Source: Ruminococcus sp. AF46-10NS
GTDB lineage: Bacteria > Bacillota > Clostridia > Lachnospirales > Lachnospiraceae
Direction of reading: 5' to 3'
NCBI RefSeq assembly: GCF_003474435.1
Contig: NZ_QRNF01000019.1
Location: 4,983-68,982, forward strand
DNA length: 64,000 nucleotides
This document shows positions 1-8,720 of this stretch, piece after piece; within the stretch, counting starts at the first letter, position 1, and every line of letters starts with the position of its first letter. The translations under genes and the position numbers were made by a program. Under the pieces are notes generated by a model. The model ran no database searches. It was not told the origin of the DNA and worked only from the letters and a program-made list of their open reading frames with translations.

Positions 1-818
1 CAACGCCTATTCCCAGGACACTGGCGATCATTTTATACGGAGATCTGGATATTTCCATTATTGATGAGCTTCCGGCAAAAAGACTTCCTGTTAAAAATTG
101 TGTGGTGGGAACTTCCTACCGCCCCAAAGCCTATTCTTTCATTGAAAAACAGGTGCAGACGGGAAGGCAGGCTTATGTGATCTGCCCTATGGTAGAGGAG
201 AGTGAGGGTTTGGATGCAGAAAATGTCACAGATTATGCAAAAAAACTGCAGGAAGTCCTGCCTGATGAAATCAGAGTAGAGATCCTTCACGGCAAGATGA
301 AGCCCAAAGAAAAGAACAAGATCATGGAAGCTTTTGCCACCGGTGAAATCCAGGTGCTGGTATCAACTACAGTAGTAGAGGTTGGAGTTAATGTGCCTAA
401 TGCAACTGTTATGATGGTGGAAAATGCAGAACGGTTCGGACTTGCACAGCTTCATCAGCTTCGGGGGCGTGTAGGACGTGGGGAACATCAGTCTTACTGC
501 ATTTTTATTCAGGGGAATAATGAGGAAGATACTTCCAGACGTCTGAAGATCCTCAATGAATCCAATGACGGATTTTATATAGCAGGAGAAGATCTGAAGC
601 TTCGTGGGCCAGGAGATCTTTTTGGCATCCGTCAGAGCGGATTGATGGAGTTTAAGATCGGTGATATCTACAATGATGCCGGAATCCTGAAGAATGCAAG
701 TGAGGCAGCCGGTGAGATCCTGACATTGGATTTTGACCTACGTCTGCCCCAGCATGAAGCTTTAAAGGAACGTCTTATGGGCTATATGAGTCAAGATCTG
801 GAAAATCTGGGGATCTAA
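1..818 (+). CDS. recG: ATP-dependent DNA helicase RecG (C-terminal part)
   Basis: The reading frame is open from base 3 with no start codon, so only the last 271 residues lie in the window. RecG remodels stalled replication forks and Holliday junctions in the cytoplasm. The visible part holds the second helicase lobe: the ILHGKMKP stretch, then the STTVVEVGVNVP segment (motif V region) and QLRGRVGRG (motif VI, arginine finger), followed by the C-terminal FGIRQSG region typical of RecG. The N-terminal wedge domain and Walker A lie upstream of the window. The next gene starts about 80 bases downstream on the same strand. Confidence 0.95.
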   Translation, partial: TPIPRTLAIILYGDLDISIIDELPAKRLPVKNCVVGTSYRPKAYSFIEKQVQTGRQAYVICPMVEESEGLDAENVTDYAKKLQEVLPDEIRVEILHGKMKPKEKNKIMEAFATGEIQVLVSTTVVEVGVNVPNATVMMVENAERFGLAQLHQLRGRVGRGEHQSYCIFIQGNNEEDTSRRLKILNESNDGFYIAGEDLKLRGPGDLFGIRQSGLMEFKIGDIYNDAGILKNASEAAGEILTLDFDLRLPQHEALKERLMGYMSQDLENLGI

Positions 819-896
819 TCTTGCGTTCAGCGAAAAAAAGTGATATCCTAATGCTCGAGAAAAGATTAACAAATTCCTTGTAAGGAGGCTATAAAA

Positions 897-1460
897 ATGG
901 CTAGAACAAAGAAAGCTGCAACCAAGACAATTGTAAAAACGGCTTCAGTAAGCGAGACTCCTGCAAAATCTGTAGTAACCGCATCAGAAGAGAAAGCCGT
1001 TAAGGCTGAGACACCGAAGACAGACGATGCAAAAGCATCTGTAGAGACAAAAGCAGCTGAGAAAAAAGTAGAAGAAAAAACAGCAGAAGCAAAATCTGCT
1101 GAGGAGAAAACAACAGCCGTAAAGGCAGAAGAGCCGGTTAAGAAAACAGCTGCAAAGAAGACAACAACAAGAAAAACAGCTGCTAAGAGAACAACCAAGA
1201 CAGCTGCTAAGAAAACTGAGACCAAAACAACAAGAAAGACTGCTGCTAAGAAAACTGAGCCGGTTACAGAAGTATATGTTCAGTACTGGGGCAATGAAAT
1301 ACATACTTCTGAGGTTGCAGAGAGAATCAAAAAAATCTGGACAGAGGATATGGGCAAGAAGGCTTCTGATCTGAAAGACCTTAAGATCTATATCAAACCG
1401 GAAGACAATGGAGCTCATTATGTGATCAACGGAGATGTTACAGGATTTATCGGACTGTAA
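897..1460 (+). CDS. DUF6465 protein with long Lys/Ala/Thr-rich tail
   Basis: 187 residues. Roughly the first 120 residues are low complexity, built from Lys, Ala, Thr and Glu with AAKK/TRKTAAK repeats, resembling bacterial histone-H1-like or HU-tail sequences. The last 65 residues form a compact domain (VQYWGNEI ... VINGDVTGFIGL) that I match from memory to the DUF6465 family found in Lachnospiraceae. The ribosome site AAGGAGG lies about 8 bases before the ATG. Function is unknown. The basic tail suggests nucleic-acid or cell-wall contact, but this is inference only. A clear intrinsic terminator follows, so the gene is probably expressed alone or at the end of the recG unit. Confidence 0.8.
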   Translation: MARTKKAATKTIVKTASVSETPAKSVVTASEEKAVKAETPKTDDAKASVETKAAEKKVEEKTAEAKSAEEKTTAVKAEEPVKKTAAKKTTTRKTAAKRTTKTAAKKTETKTTRKTAAKKTEPVTEVYVQYWGNEIHTSEVAERIKKIWTEDMGKKASDLKDLKIYIKPEDNGAHYVINGDVTGFIGL

Positions 1461-1501
1461 ACAGAGCTTTTACCGAATAGTAGATTAAAGAATATGTTGA
1501 A

Positions 1502-1541
1502 TAGCCTGCTATAGAGTTGAACTATAACAGGCTATTTCTTT
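1502..1541 (+). terminator. Intrinsic terminator after the DUF6465 gene
   Basis: A 13-base stem (1502-1514 with 1522-1534, one G-T pair) has a 7-base loop and is followed by TTTCTTTT. Confidence 0.85.
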
Positions 1542-1548
1542 TGTGTAT

Positions 1549-1577
1549 TTGACCAATAGGAAAGAGCATGGTATCAT
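1549..1577 (+). promoter_or_regulatory. Sigma-A-type promoter for the SGNH hydrolase gene
   Basis: TTGACC (1549-1554), a 17-base spacer and TATCAT (1572-1577). The promoter covers an upstream in-frame ATG at 1568, which supports the start codon at 1622 for the following gene. Confidence 0.6.
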
Positions 1578-1621
1578 TCATTTATCTAATAAACATACTA
1601 AACAGATGGGAATATAATGAA

Positions 1622-2245
1622 ATGAAACAGATATTATGCTTTGGAGATTCCAATACATGGGGATATGACGGAGAGAGCAGGGAGAGACTTCCATGGGGAG
1701 TCCGCTGGACAAGCCTTCTCCAAGAAAAACTGAATAAAGAAGAATATCGCGTGATCGAGGAGGGCCTGTGCGGAAGAACAACGGTTTTCGAAGATCCGCT
1801 CCGCGACGGAAGAAAAGGAACTGCACTTCTTCCTACGCTTCTGGAAACACATGCCTAGGTGGATGTGATCACTTTGATGCTGGGAACCAATGACTGCAAA
1901 ACAGTTTTCGGAGCATCAGCAGATGTGATTGGAAAGGGAATTACAAGACTGCTGGATCAGATCCAGGAATACGCACCAAAAGCGAAAGTACTCCTTATGT
2001 CACCGATTTATCTGGGAGAAAAAGTATGGCAGGAAGGATATGACCAGGAGTTTTCCAGGGAATCTGTAACTGTTTCCAGAAATCTGCAGTCCGTATATGA
2101 AAAAATCGCAGCTGCGCGGCACATCAGTTTTCTTCCTGCTGCATCCTATGTACATTGCTGCGATGCAGACCAGGAACATCTTGATGCAGCAGGGCATAAA
2201 CAATTTGCAGAGGCAGTATACAGAAATTTGCTGCCATTGCTCTAA
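1622..2245 (+). pseudogene. SGNH/GDSL-type hydrolase, split by an in-frame TAG
   Basis: The 207-codon frame encodes an SGNH esterase/lipase-like hydrolase. The N-terminus has the GDS block (FGDSNTWGY, nucleophile Ser near residue 8), then the GTND block (LMLGTNDCK) and the C-terminal Asp-His pair in LDAAGH. All catalytic blocks are present in one frame, but a TAG at 1856-1858 separates the N-terminal 78 residues from the rest (GTG at 1859 follows directly). The context HA-stop-VDVITLMLGTND suggests a CAG (Gln) codon changed to TAG. Unlike other broken genes in this window the frame is not shifted, so this is a substitution. It could be a real nonsense mutation, a sequence error or, least likely, readthrough. 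Substrate unknown. Confidence 0.75.
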
Positions 2246-2347
2246 AAAACGCGTTACTTGCTCGGATGTTGGGAATATGTTAAAATAAAAGTGCATTTTC
2301 GGCAGTCAGACTGTTTGAAAAGGCACTTTATTTGTGTGACAGTAAAA

Positions 2348-2394
2348 AAGATGTTGTCTGGCTGTTTTTATATCAGTCAGACAGCATCTTTTTT
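2348..2394. terminator. Terminator between convergent genes
   Basis: A 17-base arm pair (2348-2364 with 2374-2390, few mismatches) with A-rich left flank and T-run on the right. It can serve the SGNH gene on + and the spore-protein gene on -. Confidence 0.8.
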
Positions 2395-2444
2395 CTTGAG
2401 TTTTTCAACTCAGCATGGCAATAGATCTACTTTACGGTACAGAT

Positions 2445-2675
2445 TTAGTACTGCTGGCTACTCTGGGAGCCGCTGGACATCTGACGCTCCTGTGCTTCGA
2501 TCATTTTTTTGACCATATATCCACCTACAGATCCGTTCTGTCTGGAAGTCAGGTTTCCGTTGTATCCGTCTGTAAGCGGAACACCCAGCTCGTTTGCTAC
2601 CTCATATTTGAAACGGTCAAGTGCGCCCTTTGCTTCCGGTACAACTGCTTTGTTAGAAGAAGTGTTACTTGGCAT
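2445..2675 (-). CDS. Alpha/beta-type small acid-soluble spore protein
   Basis: 76 residues. These proteins coat spore DNA and hold it in an A-like form, protecting it from UV and hydrolysis, and are degraded at germination. The family core is visible: ALDRFKYEVANELGVPL, then GYNGNLTSRQNGSVGGYMVKKMIE, which includes the germination-protease site region and the two helix-forming segments. The gene has a strong ribosome site (AAGGAGG on the minus strand) before the ATG. I could not find a clean sigma-G promoter, only a TATACTA-like -10 upstream. Its presence marks the organism as a spore former. Confidence 0.95.
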   Translation of the reverse strand: MPSNTSSNKAVVPEAKGALDRFKYEVANELGVPLTDGYNGNLTSRQNGSVGGYMVKKMIEAQERQMSSGSQSSQQY

Positions 2676-2792
2676 AATTCATTTCCTCCTTGGTTGTTGT
2701 TTGTTTTGATGTTACATTGCTAGTATATGAAATCCGGGAAATAATACACTGGCAGTTAAAGGAAAATAAGAATATAAAAATCGAATGTATGG

Positions 2793-2822
2793 TTGCCTTT
2801 TTGCAGATATAGTAGTTATAAT
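2793..2822 (+). promoter_or_regulatory. Promoter for the secreted nuclease gene
   Basis: TTGCCT (2793-2798), an 18-base spacer and a perfect TATAAT (2817-2822). It covers an upstream ATG at 2793 and so argues for the GTG start at 2874. Confidence 0.5.
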
Positions 2823-2873
2823 AATATCTGCACAGCATATAATATCTGTCAGATAAAAAATAAGGAGATTTCT

Positions 2874-3752
2874 GTGAAAAAGAAACGATATCCCATATAC
2901 AGGCAAAAATATAAACGAAGAAAACAGCCAGTGAAAAAAATATTCACAGCCATTGTCCTGTGTATTGTTCTTGCAGTATGCAATGGCTGGACACCGCCGC
3001 GAAATCTTAAAGAAGCAAAAACTCAAAGTCAGATATTCGGTCAGATTTTTCTTACATATATAGAAGAAAATGCAAAGATCTTCTGGGATGAGGCATCGGA
3101 ATCCATTTCCGATGCAGTGACAGGAATGCTGGAACAATCTCGTACGGAGACAGGAGAACGGTCAGTATCTGTAACCCTGGATCATATACCAGAATACAGT
3201 GGCAGCCCATATGTGGAGATCAACGGAAATGTTCCTTCTTTTTCTGAGAAAAAGAAAAACGGTCCTGCATATGAATTTTACAGTGAATTGGATTCGCTGG
3301 GGCGATGCGGCTATGCGGAATCCAGGATCACGTCAGAACTGATGCCTGCAGAAGAACGGGGAGCGATCGGAATGGTGAAGCCTACGGGATGGCACACTGT
3401 AAAATATGACAGCGTAGATGGCCGGTATCTGTACAACCGCTGCCACCTTATCGGGTATCAGCTCACCGGTGAGAATGCAAATAAAAAGAATCTCATCACA
3501 GGTACCCGCTATCTTAATGTGACTGGCATGCTTCCTTTTGAAAATGAAGTGGCAGATTATGTGCACAATACCGGAAATCCCTGTATGTATCGTGTAACTC
3601 CGGTCTTCAGGGGTGATGATCTGCTGGCCGGGGGTGTGGAGATGGAGGCTGAATCTGTAAAAGATCAGGAAATATCTTTTCATGTTTTTGTATACAACGT
3701 ACAGCCGGGAATCGGGATCGATTACAGTACCGGGAACAGCTGGGAAGAATAA
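2874..3752 (+). CDS. Membrane-anchored or secreted DNA/RNA non-specific endonuclease
   Basis: 292 residues from GTG at 2874, chosen because AAGGAG stands 7 bases upstream. A very basic N-terminus precedes a single hydrophobic segment (FTAIVLCIVLAVCN, about residues 25-38), so the enzyme is exported and either cleaved or anchored. The C-terminal half carries the beta-beta-alpha-metal nuclease core: YLYNRCHLIGYQLTGE with the catalytic His, then NLITGTRYLNV with the metal-binding Asn, and NVQPGIGIDY near the end. The motif reads NRCH where the classic form is DRGH. NR(S/C)H variants are, as I recall, common in clostridial and streptococcal DNases. Likely roles are nutrient scavenging from DNA or DNA processing at the surface. 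Confidence 0.85.
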   Translation: MKKKRYPIYRQKYKRRKQPVKKIFTAIVLCIVLAVCNGWTPPRNLKEAKTQSQIFGQIFLTYIEENAKIFWDEASESISDAVTGMLEQSRTETGERSVSVTLDHIPEYSGSPYVEINGNVPSFSEKKKNGPAYEFYSELDSLGRCGYAESRITSELMPAEERGAIGMVKPTGWHTVKYDSVDGRYLYNRCHLIGYQLTGENANKKNLITGTRYLNVTGMLPFENEVADYVHNTGNPCMYRVTPVFRGDDLLAGGVEMEAESVKDQEISFHVFVYNVQPGIGIDYSTGNSWEE

Positions 3753-3786
3753 AATATTAATTTTTCATGAATTTGTATGAATTAAA

Positions 3787-3815
3787 TTGAACTTTTTTGT
3801 ATGATATGCTAGAAT
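3787..3815 (+). promoter_or_regulatory. Promoter for mgsA-rsmD-coaD
   Basis: TTGAAC (3787-3792), a 17-base spacer and TAGAAT (3810-3815), about 80 bases before the mgsA ATG. Confidence 0.6.
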
Positions 3816-3895
3816 CAAATACAGAGTTATAGTATTTTACCGATATACGCGGAGATAAAAGGATATAACCCGAGGCAGAATGGAGAGGTGAATTT

Positions 3896-4291
3896 ATGAA
3901 TTTAGGAATTATTGCACATAACAGTAAAAAAGTTCTGATTGAAGACTTCTGTATTGCATATAAGAATATCCTTGCCAAGCACGAAGTATATGCAACCGGA
4001 ACTACAGGAAGAAGAATTGAGGAAGCTACCAGCCTTCATGTTCATAAGTTTCTTGCAGGAAGCATTGGTGGAGACAAGCAGTTTATGGAGATGGTGGAGA
4101 GACAGGATCTGGATATGGTTATCCTGTTTTACAACCCGGTCATGACAGATCCGGCAGAACCGGACATTATGAGTATCGTTAAGCGTTGCGACCAGTATAA
4201 TATTCCGGTTGCCACAAATATTGCGACTGCGGAGCTTCTGATCCTTGGTCTGGCCCGCGGTGATCTGGATTGGAGATTAAATCTGAAATGA
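3896..4291 (+). CDS. mgsA: Methylglyoxal synthase-like protein
   Basis: 131 residues, single MGS-like domain. The enzyme turns dihydroxyacetone phosphate into methylglyoxal and phosphate, a bypass of lower glycolysis under phosphate limitation. The phosphate-binding GTTGRR (about 35-40), GGDKQ (Asp60) and the PVATNIATAELL segment are present. Compared from memory with E. coli MgsA, the equivalent of catalytic Asp91 is Asn80 (FYNPV instead of FWDPL) and the equivalent of His98 is Ala87, while Asp71 (here Asp60) and Asp101 (here Asp90) are kept. The protein is therefore clearly of the family, but full activity is less certain. The stop overlaps the rsmD start (ATGA). Confidence 0.82.
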   Translation: MNLGIIAHNSKKVLIEDFCIAYKNILAKHEVYATGTTGRRIEEATSLHVHKFLAGSIGGDKQFMEMVERQDLDMVILFYNPVMTDPAEPDIMSIVKRCDQYNIPVATNIATAELLILGLARGDLDWRLNLK

Positions 4292-4836
4292 GAGTAATAG
4301 CAGGAAAAGCACGTAGATTAAACCTAAAGACAATTCCCGGAAACGATACAAGGCCCACAACAGACCGTATTAAGGAAACTCTATTTAACATTCTCCAGCC
4401 TGAAATACCGGGCTGCAGGTTTCTGGATCTGTTTTCCGGAAGCGGTGCCATCGGTATTGAGGCACTGAGCCGCGGAGCTGATTATGCAGTATTTGTGGAG
4501 AAGAATCCCAAGGCATGCGCATGTATCCGCGAAAATCTTTCATTTACAAAACTTGCAGAAGGTGGTAAACTGCTGAACATGGATGTACTGCAGGCCCTGC
4601 GCTCATTAGAGGGCAGTGAACCGTTTGACTGTATTTTTATGGATGCACCTTATGAGCAGCGTCTGGAGCAGCCGGTTCTGGAATATCTGGCAGACAGTAC
4701 TCTGGCAGATGAGAACACGCTTATTGTTATAGAAGAGGATCTGCACACAGACTTCTCTTACCTTGAGGAACTAGGATATCATTTGATCCGTTCCAAGGAA
4801 TATAAGACTAACAAGCATGTTTTCTTAAAAAAATGA
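4288..4836 (+). CDS. rsmD: 16S rRNA (guanine966-N2)-methyltransferase RsmD
   Basis: 182 residues from the ATG that overlaps the mgsA stop by four bases. RsmD methylates G966 of 16S rRNA using S-adenosylmethionine during 30S assembly. The N-terminal MRVIAGKARRLNL and RPTTDRIKETLFN are family signatures, LFSGSGAIGIEALSRGA is the SAM-binding motif I, and MDAPY is the (N/D)PPY-type catalytic motif. Its usual partner coaD follows after 15 bases, as in many Firmicutes. Confidence 0.95.
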   Translation: MRVIAGKARRLNLKTIPGNDTRPTTDRIKETLFNILQPEIPGCRFLDLFSGSGAIGIEALSRGADYAVFVEKNPKACACIRENLSFTKLAEGGKLLNMDVLQALRSLEGSEPFDCIFMDAPYEQRLEQPVLEYLADSTLADENTLIVIEEDLHTDFSYLEELGYHLIRSKEYKTNKHVFLKK

Positions 4837-4851
4837 AAGAGAGACAGACAT

Positions 4852-5346
4852 ATGATAACAGCAGTATACCCGGGAAGCTTTGACCCGGCAACTTATGGAC
4901 ATCTTGACGTTATCAGTCGTGCAAGCGTTTCTTTTGACCGGGTTATAGTAGGAGTTTTGAATAATTCTGCAAAAACTCCGTTGTTTTCTGTGGAAGAACG
5001 TGTTAAGATACTAACAAAAGCGACAAAAGATATCCCGAATGTGGAGGTGAAAGCGTTCGAAGGCCTGTCAGTGAACTTTGCCAGGGAGAATCATGCCCAG
5101 GTGATCGTTCGCGGACTTCGTGCTGTCACAGATTTTGAATACGAGCTTCAGATGGCGCAGACCAACCGTGTCCTGGCGCCGGATGTGGATACTGTTTTTC
5201 TCACGACAAGTCTGGAATATGCATACTTAAGCTCCACGATCATGAAAGAAGTTGCTAATTTCGGAGGAGATCTGAGCAAGTTTGCACCAGGCGAGATCAT
5301 AGAAGCAGTAAAAGAAAAATTGAAAAAAAGAGAAACAGAGAAATAA
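4852..5346 (+). CDS. coaD: Phosphopantetheine adenylyltransferase
   Basis: 164 residues, full length for the family. CoaD adenylates 4'-phosphopantetheine to dephospho-CoA, the fourth step of CoA synthesis. The nucleotidyltransferase motifs are intact: [14 protein letters not shown] (GxFDPxxxGH) at residues 5-18 and the C-terminal LSSTIMKEV (SSTxx) ATP-binding motif. It sits in the mgsA-rsmD-coaD unit with 12 bases to the next gene. Confidence 0.96.
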   Translation: MITAVYPGSFDPATYGHLDVISRASVSFDRVIVGVLNNSAKTPLFSVEERVKILTKATKDIPNVEVKAFEGLSVNFARENHAQVIVRGLRAVTDFEYELQMAQTNRVLAPDVDTVFLTTSLEYAYLSSTIMKEVANFGGDLSKFAPGEIIEAVKEKLKKRETEK

Positions 5347-5358
5347 GGAGAGTGTATT

Positions 5359-5997
5359 ATGAGCAGCAGAATTGAACAGATTATTCAGGAGATTGAAGAG
5401 TATGTAGACAGCTGTAAGTTCCAGCCTCTTTCTACTACCAAGATCGTAGTAAACAAAGAAGAAATCGAGGAGCTGTTACGTGAGCTTCGTCTGAAAACTC
5501 CGGATGAGATCAAGCGTTATCAGAAGATCATCAGCAACAAGGATGCAATCCTTGAGGATGCACAGTCCAAGGCTGACAGCCTGATCGCAGATGCACAGAC
5601 AAAAGCTCAGGAGCTGGTAACACAGCATGAGATTATGCAGAAGGCATATGCACAGGCAAATGAGACAATCAATGCTGCCAACAAGCAGGCTCAGGAGATC
5701 CTGGATTCTGCTACACAGGATGCTAACAGCATTCGTCTCAGTGCGATCACATATACAGATGATATGATGGCTAATATTGGTTCTGTCCTGAACCAGACAC
5801 TGGAAGATGCGGGTGGTAAATACAAGGCATTTATTGATGCTCTGCAGAGCTGCCTTGAGGTTGTTAACCACAACCGTCAGGAGCTTGCACCACAGACAGC
5901 ACAGGCAGCTGCAATTTCCAATACAATTCAGGATGATGACAGCACTTCCATAACAAAGGAAGATGAAGAGCTGTTAGATGATATCGGAGAGAACTAA
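5359..5997 (+). CDS. Coiled-coil DivIVA-like / ATPase-subunit-like protein
   Basis: 212 residues, no signal or membrane segment. Residues 30-130 are a long predicted coiled coil rich in Ala, Gln, Glu and Lys (repeated ADAQ and NKQAQEI units), the composition that makes databases call such proteins DivIVA-like or V-type ATPase subunit H-like. An acidic tail (DDDSTSITKEDEELLDDI) closes the protein. It follows coaD after 12 bases, so it is probably co-transcribed. A role in cell division or as a scaffold is plausible but not shown. Its 3' end overlaps the convergent ylbJ-like gene by 24 bases. Confidence 0.75.
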   Translation: MSSRIEQIIQEIEEYVDSCKFQPLSTTKIVVNKEEIEELLRELRLKTPDEIKRYQKIISNKDAILEDAQSKADSLIADAQTKAQELVTQHEIMQKAYAQANETINAANKQAQEILDSATQDANSIRLSAITYTDDMMANIGSVLNQTLEDAGGKYKAFIDALQSCLEVVNHNRQELAPQTAQAAAISNTIQDDDSTSITKEDEELLDDIGEN

Positions 5998-6908
5998 GAG
6001 CAGGAGAATTACTGCTGTATTCAGACATTTGGAAGTGACATAAGGAATCAGAGATAATCTGTTTTCCAGTACACTTTCTGTCTGTGCCATGATACAGAGT
6101 CCGCCGAAAGCAGTCAGCATCATGGAAAGATAGTATTGTTTTTTCCATGCGAGAGGCGAAAGGGCGATCCTGTGCAGACCTGTTGTCAGCTCAACAGGGA
6201 CTGTAAACAGAATTCCAGTCAGTGAGCTAAGTGGCCAGTAATAACTGACGCATGCGCAGATCAGTGAGAACAGCAGAATATATCCCCCGAGGCGTGTAAT
6301 GGTTTCGAATCCGTTCATAATCGAGACATCCAGTATGACTCCTGTGGAGTCCTGTCCGGATGTCTCTTTCTTTTCATCTGTAGATTTGACAGAACTAACT
6401 GTATGGCCATGGTATACGATAAAACGGAAAAAAAGCATGCATATAAGATCTGCACCCAGAAGCAGCAACATGATCCGACTGCCTGATATCCTGTTTTCAG
6501 GCAGTCTCCGGCCAGATAAGATAGAATAAATGCAGGGCTTGCATTGCAGGAAAAAGAAAGCAGATATTCCCCTTCCCTGCGGGATATCTGTTGATTTATG
6601 TAAAGGTCATGTGCCAGTTTGGCTCCCATAGGATAACCACAGAGAAGTCCCAGGAGAAAGACATAAGTTCCGGCAGGGGAAAGACCAAGGAGCTTTTTGG
6701 TCAAAGGTGCAGCAGGATTCAATAATTTTCGGATATTTCCGGTTTTTAATAAAATTCCGGTAAGGATCAGAAAAGGCAGGAGCGCAGGGATCATTACATT
6801 GAGCCACAGCGTCAGCCCGTCTCTGGCAGCAGGGAGAGCTTCTGCCGGGTGAAGCAGGAGAAAAAACAGCAGGCAGACACAGAAAAACAGGAGTAATTTT
6901 TGTTTCAT
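5974..6908 (-). pseudogene. ylbJ: YlbJ-like sporulation membrane protein, frameshifted
   Basis: Two overlapping minus-strand frames together give one hydrophobic protein of about 310 residues with some eight membrane segments. The first frame (from 6908) holds LWLNVMIPALLPFLILTGIL, GLLCGYPMGAKLA and NASPAFILSYLAG, the gate/nucleoside-recognition signatures seen in YlbJ and SpoIIIM-type proteins. The second frame, entered near 6505-6515, continues with MLLLLGADLICMLF and ends with TGLHRIALSP and further membrane segments. One missing base in the CTGGCCGGAGACTG region joins the frames (natural reading SYLAG-RLPENR). YlbJ is needed for spore cortex formation in B. subtilis. Probably intact in the cell. 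Confidence 0.72.
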
Positions 6909-6991
6909 GAAATCCTGACCTTGCTTTTTTTTCAGTATATGATTATTATAAAATATAAATGAATTTATGAAGTAAAAGGAGGCAGATATCT

Positions 6992-8437
6992 ATGCCAGTA
7001 TTAGAGAATTGTGAACCTAAGAGAGTTTTTCATTATTTTGAAGAAATCTGCAAAATCCCTCATGGTTCCGGTAATACGAAACAGATCAGTGATTACCTTG
7101 TGAAATTTGCAGAGGATCATGGATTTAAATATGTGCAGGATGAGATGAACAATGTGATCATCTACAAACCAGGCACAGCAGGATATGAGAAATCCCCTAC
7201 TGTTATCATCCAGGGACATATGGATATGGTATGCGAGAAACGTCCTGATGTAGATCATGATTTTACAGAGGATGGGCTGAACATTTCTGTAAAAGACGGT
7301 TACGTAACAGCCAACGGAACTACACTTGGTGGCGATGACGGTATTGCAGTTGCCTATAGCCTTGCTCTTCTTGACAGTACAGATATTCCTCATCCGCCAC
7401 TTGAAATACTTCTTACGGTTGACGAGGAGATTGGTCTTCTTGGTGCGGTAGGACTGGACTGCAGTGTTCTGGAAGGAAGAAGATTTATCAATCTTGATTC
7501 TGAGGCAGAAGGAAGCCTGTGGATCAGTTGTGCAGGCGGCCTTTCCGGTGTAAGCCATATTCCGGTTCAGCGTGTAGAGGGTGAGGGAGACAAAGTTCAG
7601 ATTAAAATCTGCGGACTGATGGGAGGACATTCCGGAGCAGAAATCGATAAGAACAGAGCCAATGCCAATAAACTGATGGGACGTTTCTTCTATGGACTTA
7701 AGAAAAAAGCAGATTATGCTATCGTTTCTCTTGCAGGCGGACAGAAAGATAATGCCATCACAAGAGAGTGTACGGCGCAGGTTCTGACAAATGCATCAGC
7801 AGAAGTAAAAGCTTATGCAAAAGAGCTTCAGGCGCAGATCCGTGAAGAATATGCCGGAACAGATGAGAATATTTCCATTGAAGTAACAGAGGAGGGTACT
7901 GTTTGCACACAGGTTCTTCATCCGACAAGCCAGGAAAAAGTTTTATTTTATCTTCAGAACGTACCGTTTGGAGTCCAGAAGATGAGCGGAACTATTCCGG
8001 GACTGGTAGAGACTTCCACGAACATAGGAATTCTCCGTCTTGATGAGGACGAGCTTTTTGCAAGCTCCAGCGTAAGAAGTTCTGTGGATACAGCATGCAG
8101 TGCATTATCTGATAAGATCGAGTATCTCACGGAGTTCCTTGGCGGTGAGTATGAAGTACAGGGGGCATATCCGGCTTGGGAATACCGCAAGGAATCACCG
8201 TTAAGAGACAAGATGGTAGACATCTTTGAGGAGATGTACGGACATAAACCGGAGGTCGTTGCTATTCATGCAGGACTTGAGTGCGGACTTTTCTATAAGA
8301 AAATGGAAGGACTTGACTGTGTTTCCCTTGGGCCGGATATGAAAAACATTCATACTTCCGAGGAAGTTTTAAGCATTGAGTCCACAGAGAGAGTATGGAA
8401 TTATCTTGTTAAAGTTCTTGAAAATCTGAAAGACTGA
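6992..8437 (+). CDS. pepD: Aminoacyl-histidine dipeptidase (peptidase D, M20C)
   Basis: 481 residues, full length. PepD is a cytosolic zinc dipeptidase with broad Xaa-His and other dipeptide specificity, feeding amino acid supply. Metal ligands are visible in order: GHMDMV (His76, Asp78), LGGDDG (Asp115/Asp116) and the catalytic VDEEIG (Glu145/Glu146), with GGHSGAEID and HAGLECG further on. AGGAGG stands before the ATG. It is flanked by its own terminator, so it is a single-gene unit. Confidence 0.95.
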   Translation: MPVLENCEPKRVFHYFEEICKIPHGSGNTKQISDYLVKFAEDHGFKYVQDEMNNVIIYKPGTAGYEKSPTVIIQGHMDMVCEKRPDVDHDFTEDGLNISVKDGYVTANGTTLGGDDGIAVAYSLALLDSTDIPHPPLEILLTVDEEIGLLGAVGLDCSVLEGRRFINLDSEAEGSLWISCAGGLSGVSHIPVQRVEGEGDKVQIKICGLMGGHSGAEIDKNRANANKLMGRFFYGLKKKADYAIVSLAGGQKDNAITRECTAQVLTNASAEVKAYAKELQAQIREEYAGTDENISIEVTEEGTVCTQVLHPTSQEKVLFYLQNVPFGVQKMSGTIPGLVETSTNIGILRLDEDELFASSSVRSSVDTACSALSDKIEYLTEFLGGEYEVQGAYPAWEYRKESPLRDKMVDIFEEMYGHKPEVVAIHAGLECGLFYKKMEGLDCVSLGPDMKNIHTSEEVLSIESTERVWNYLVKVLENLKD

Positions 8438-8473
8438 TAAGACAGTCCGGGAAATAAAAAGGCATAAATACTG

Positions 8474-8515
8474 ATACCCTGAGGTGGAGCAGACGTTTTC
8501 CCTTGGGGTATTTTT
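8474..8515 (+). terminator. Terminator of pepD
   Basis: An 11-base stem (8474-8484 with 8501-8511, two G-T pairs) is followed by TTTTT. The rest of the 338-base gap to the next gene is AT-rich, with a TATAAT at 8701-8706 but no convincing -35. Confidence 0.75.
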
Positions 8516-8720
8516 GTGCATCATAAAAAGACATTGACCGGGTATGGTTTGCAGGGAATAAGATTTTTTCTGAAAAATATTCATAAACAGAGTGTCACTG
8601 CATATATATAGATTTGTGGATGCATCACACAAAATGAATATTCTTCTATAATTTTTTGATAAAAAATTTATAAAGAATCCCTATTTTTCAAAACATATGT
8701 TATAATAAAAAATATATGCC

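Noticed and set aside
897..1270. Repeat array or CRISPR-like structure in the Lys/Ala coding repeats
   Set aside because: The repetition follows codons of a low-complexity protein tail, with no spacer-like unique segments.
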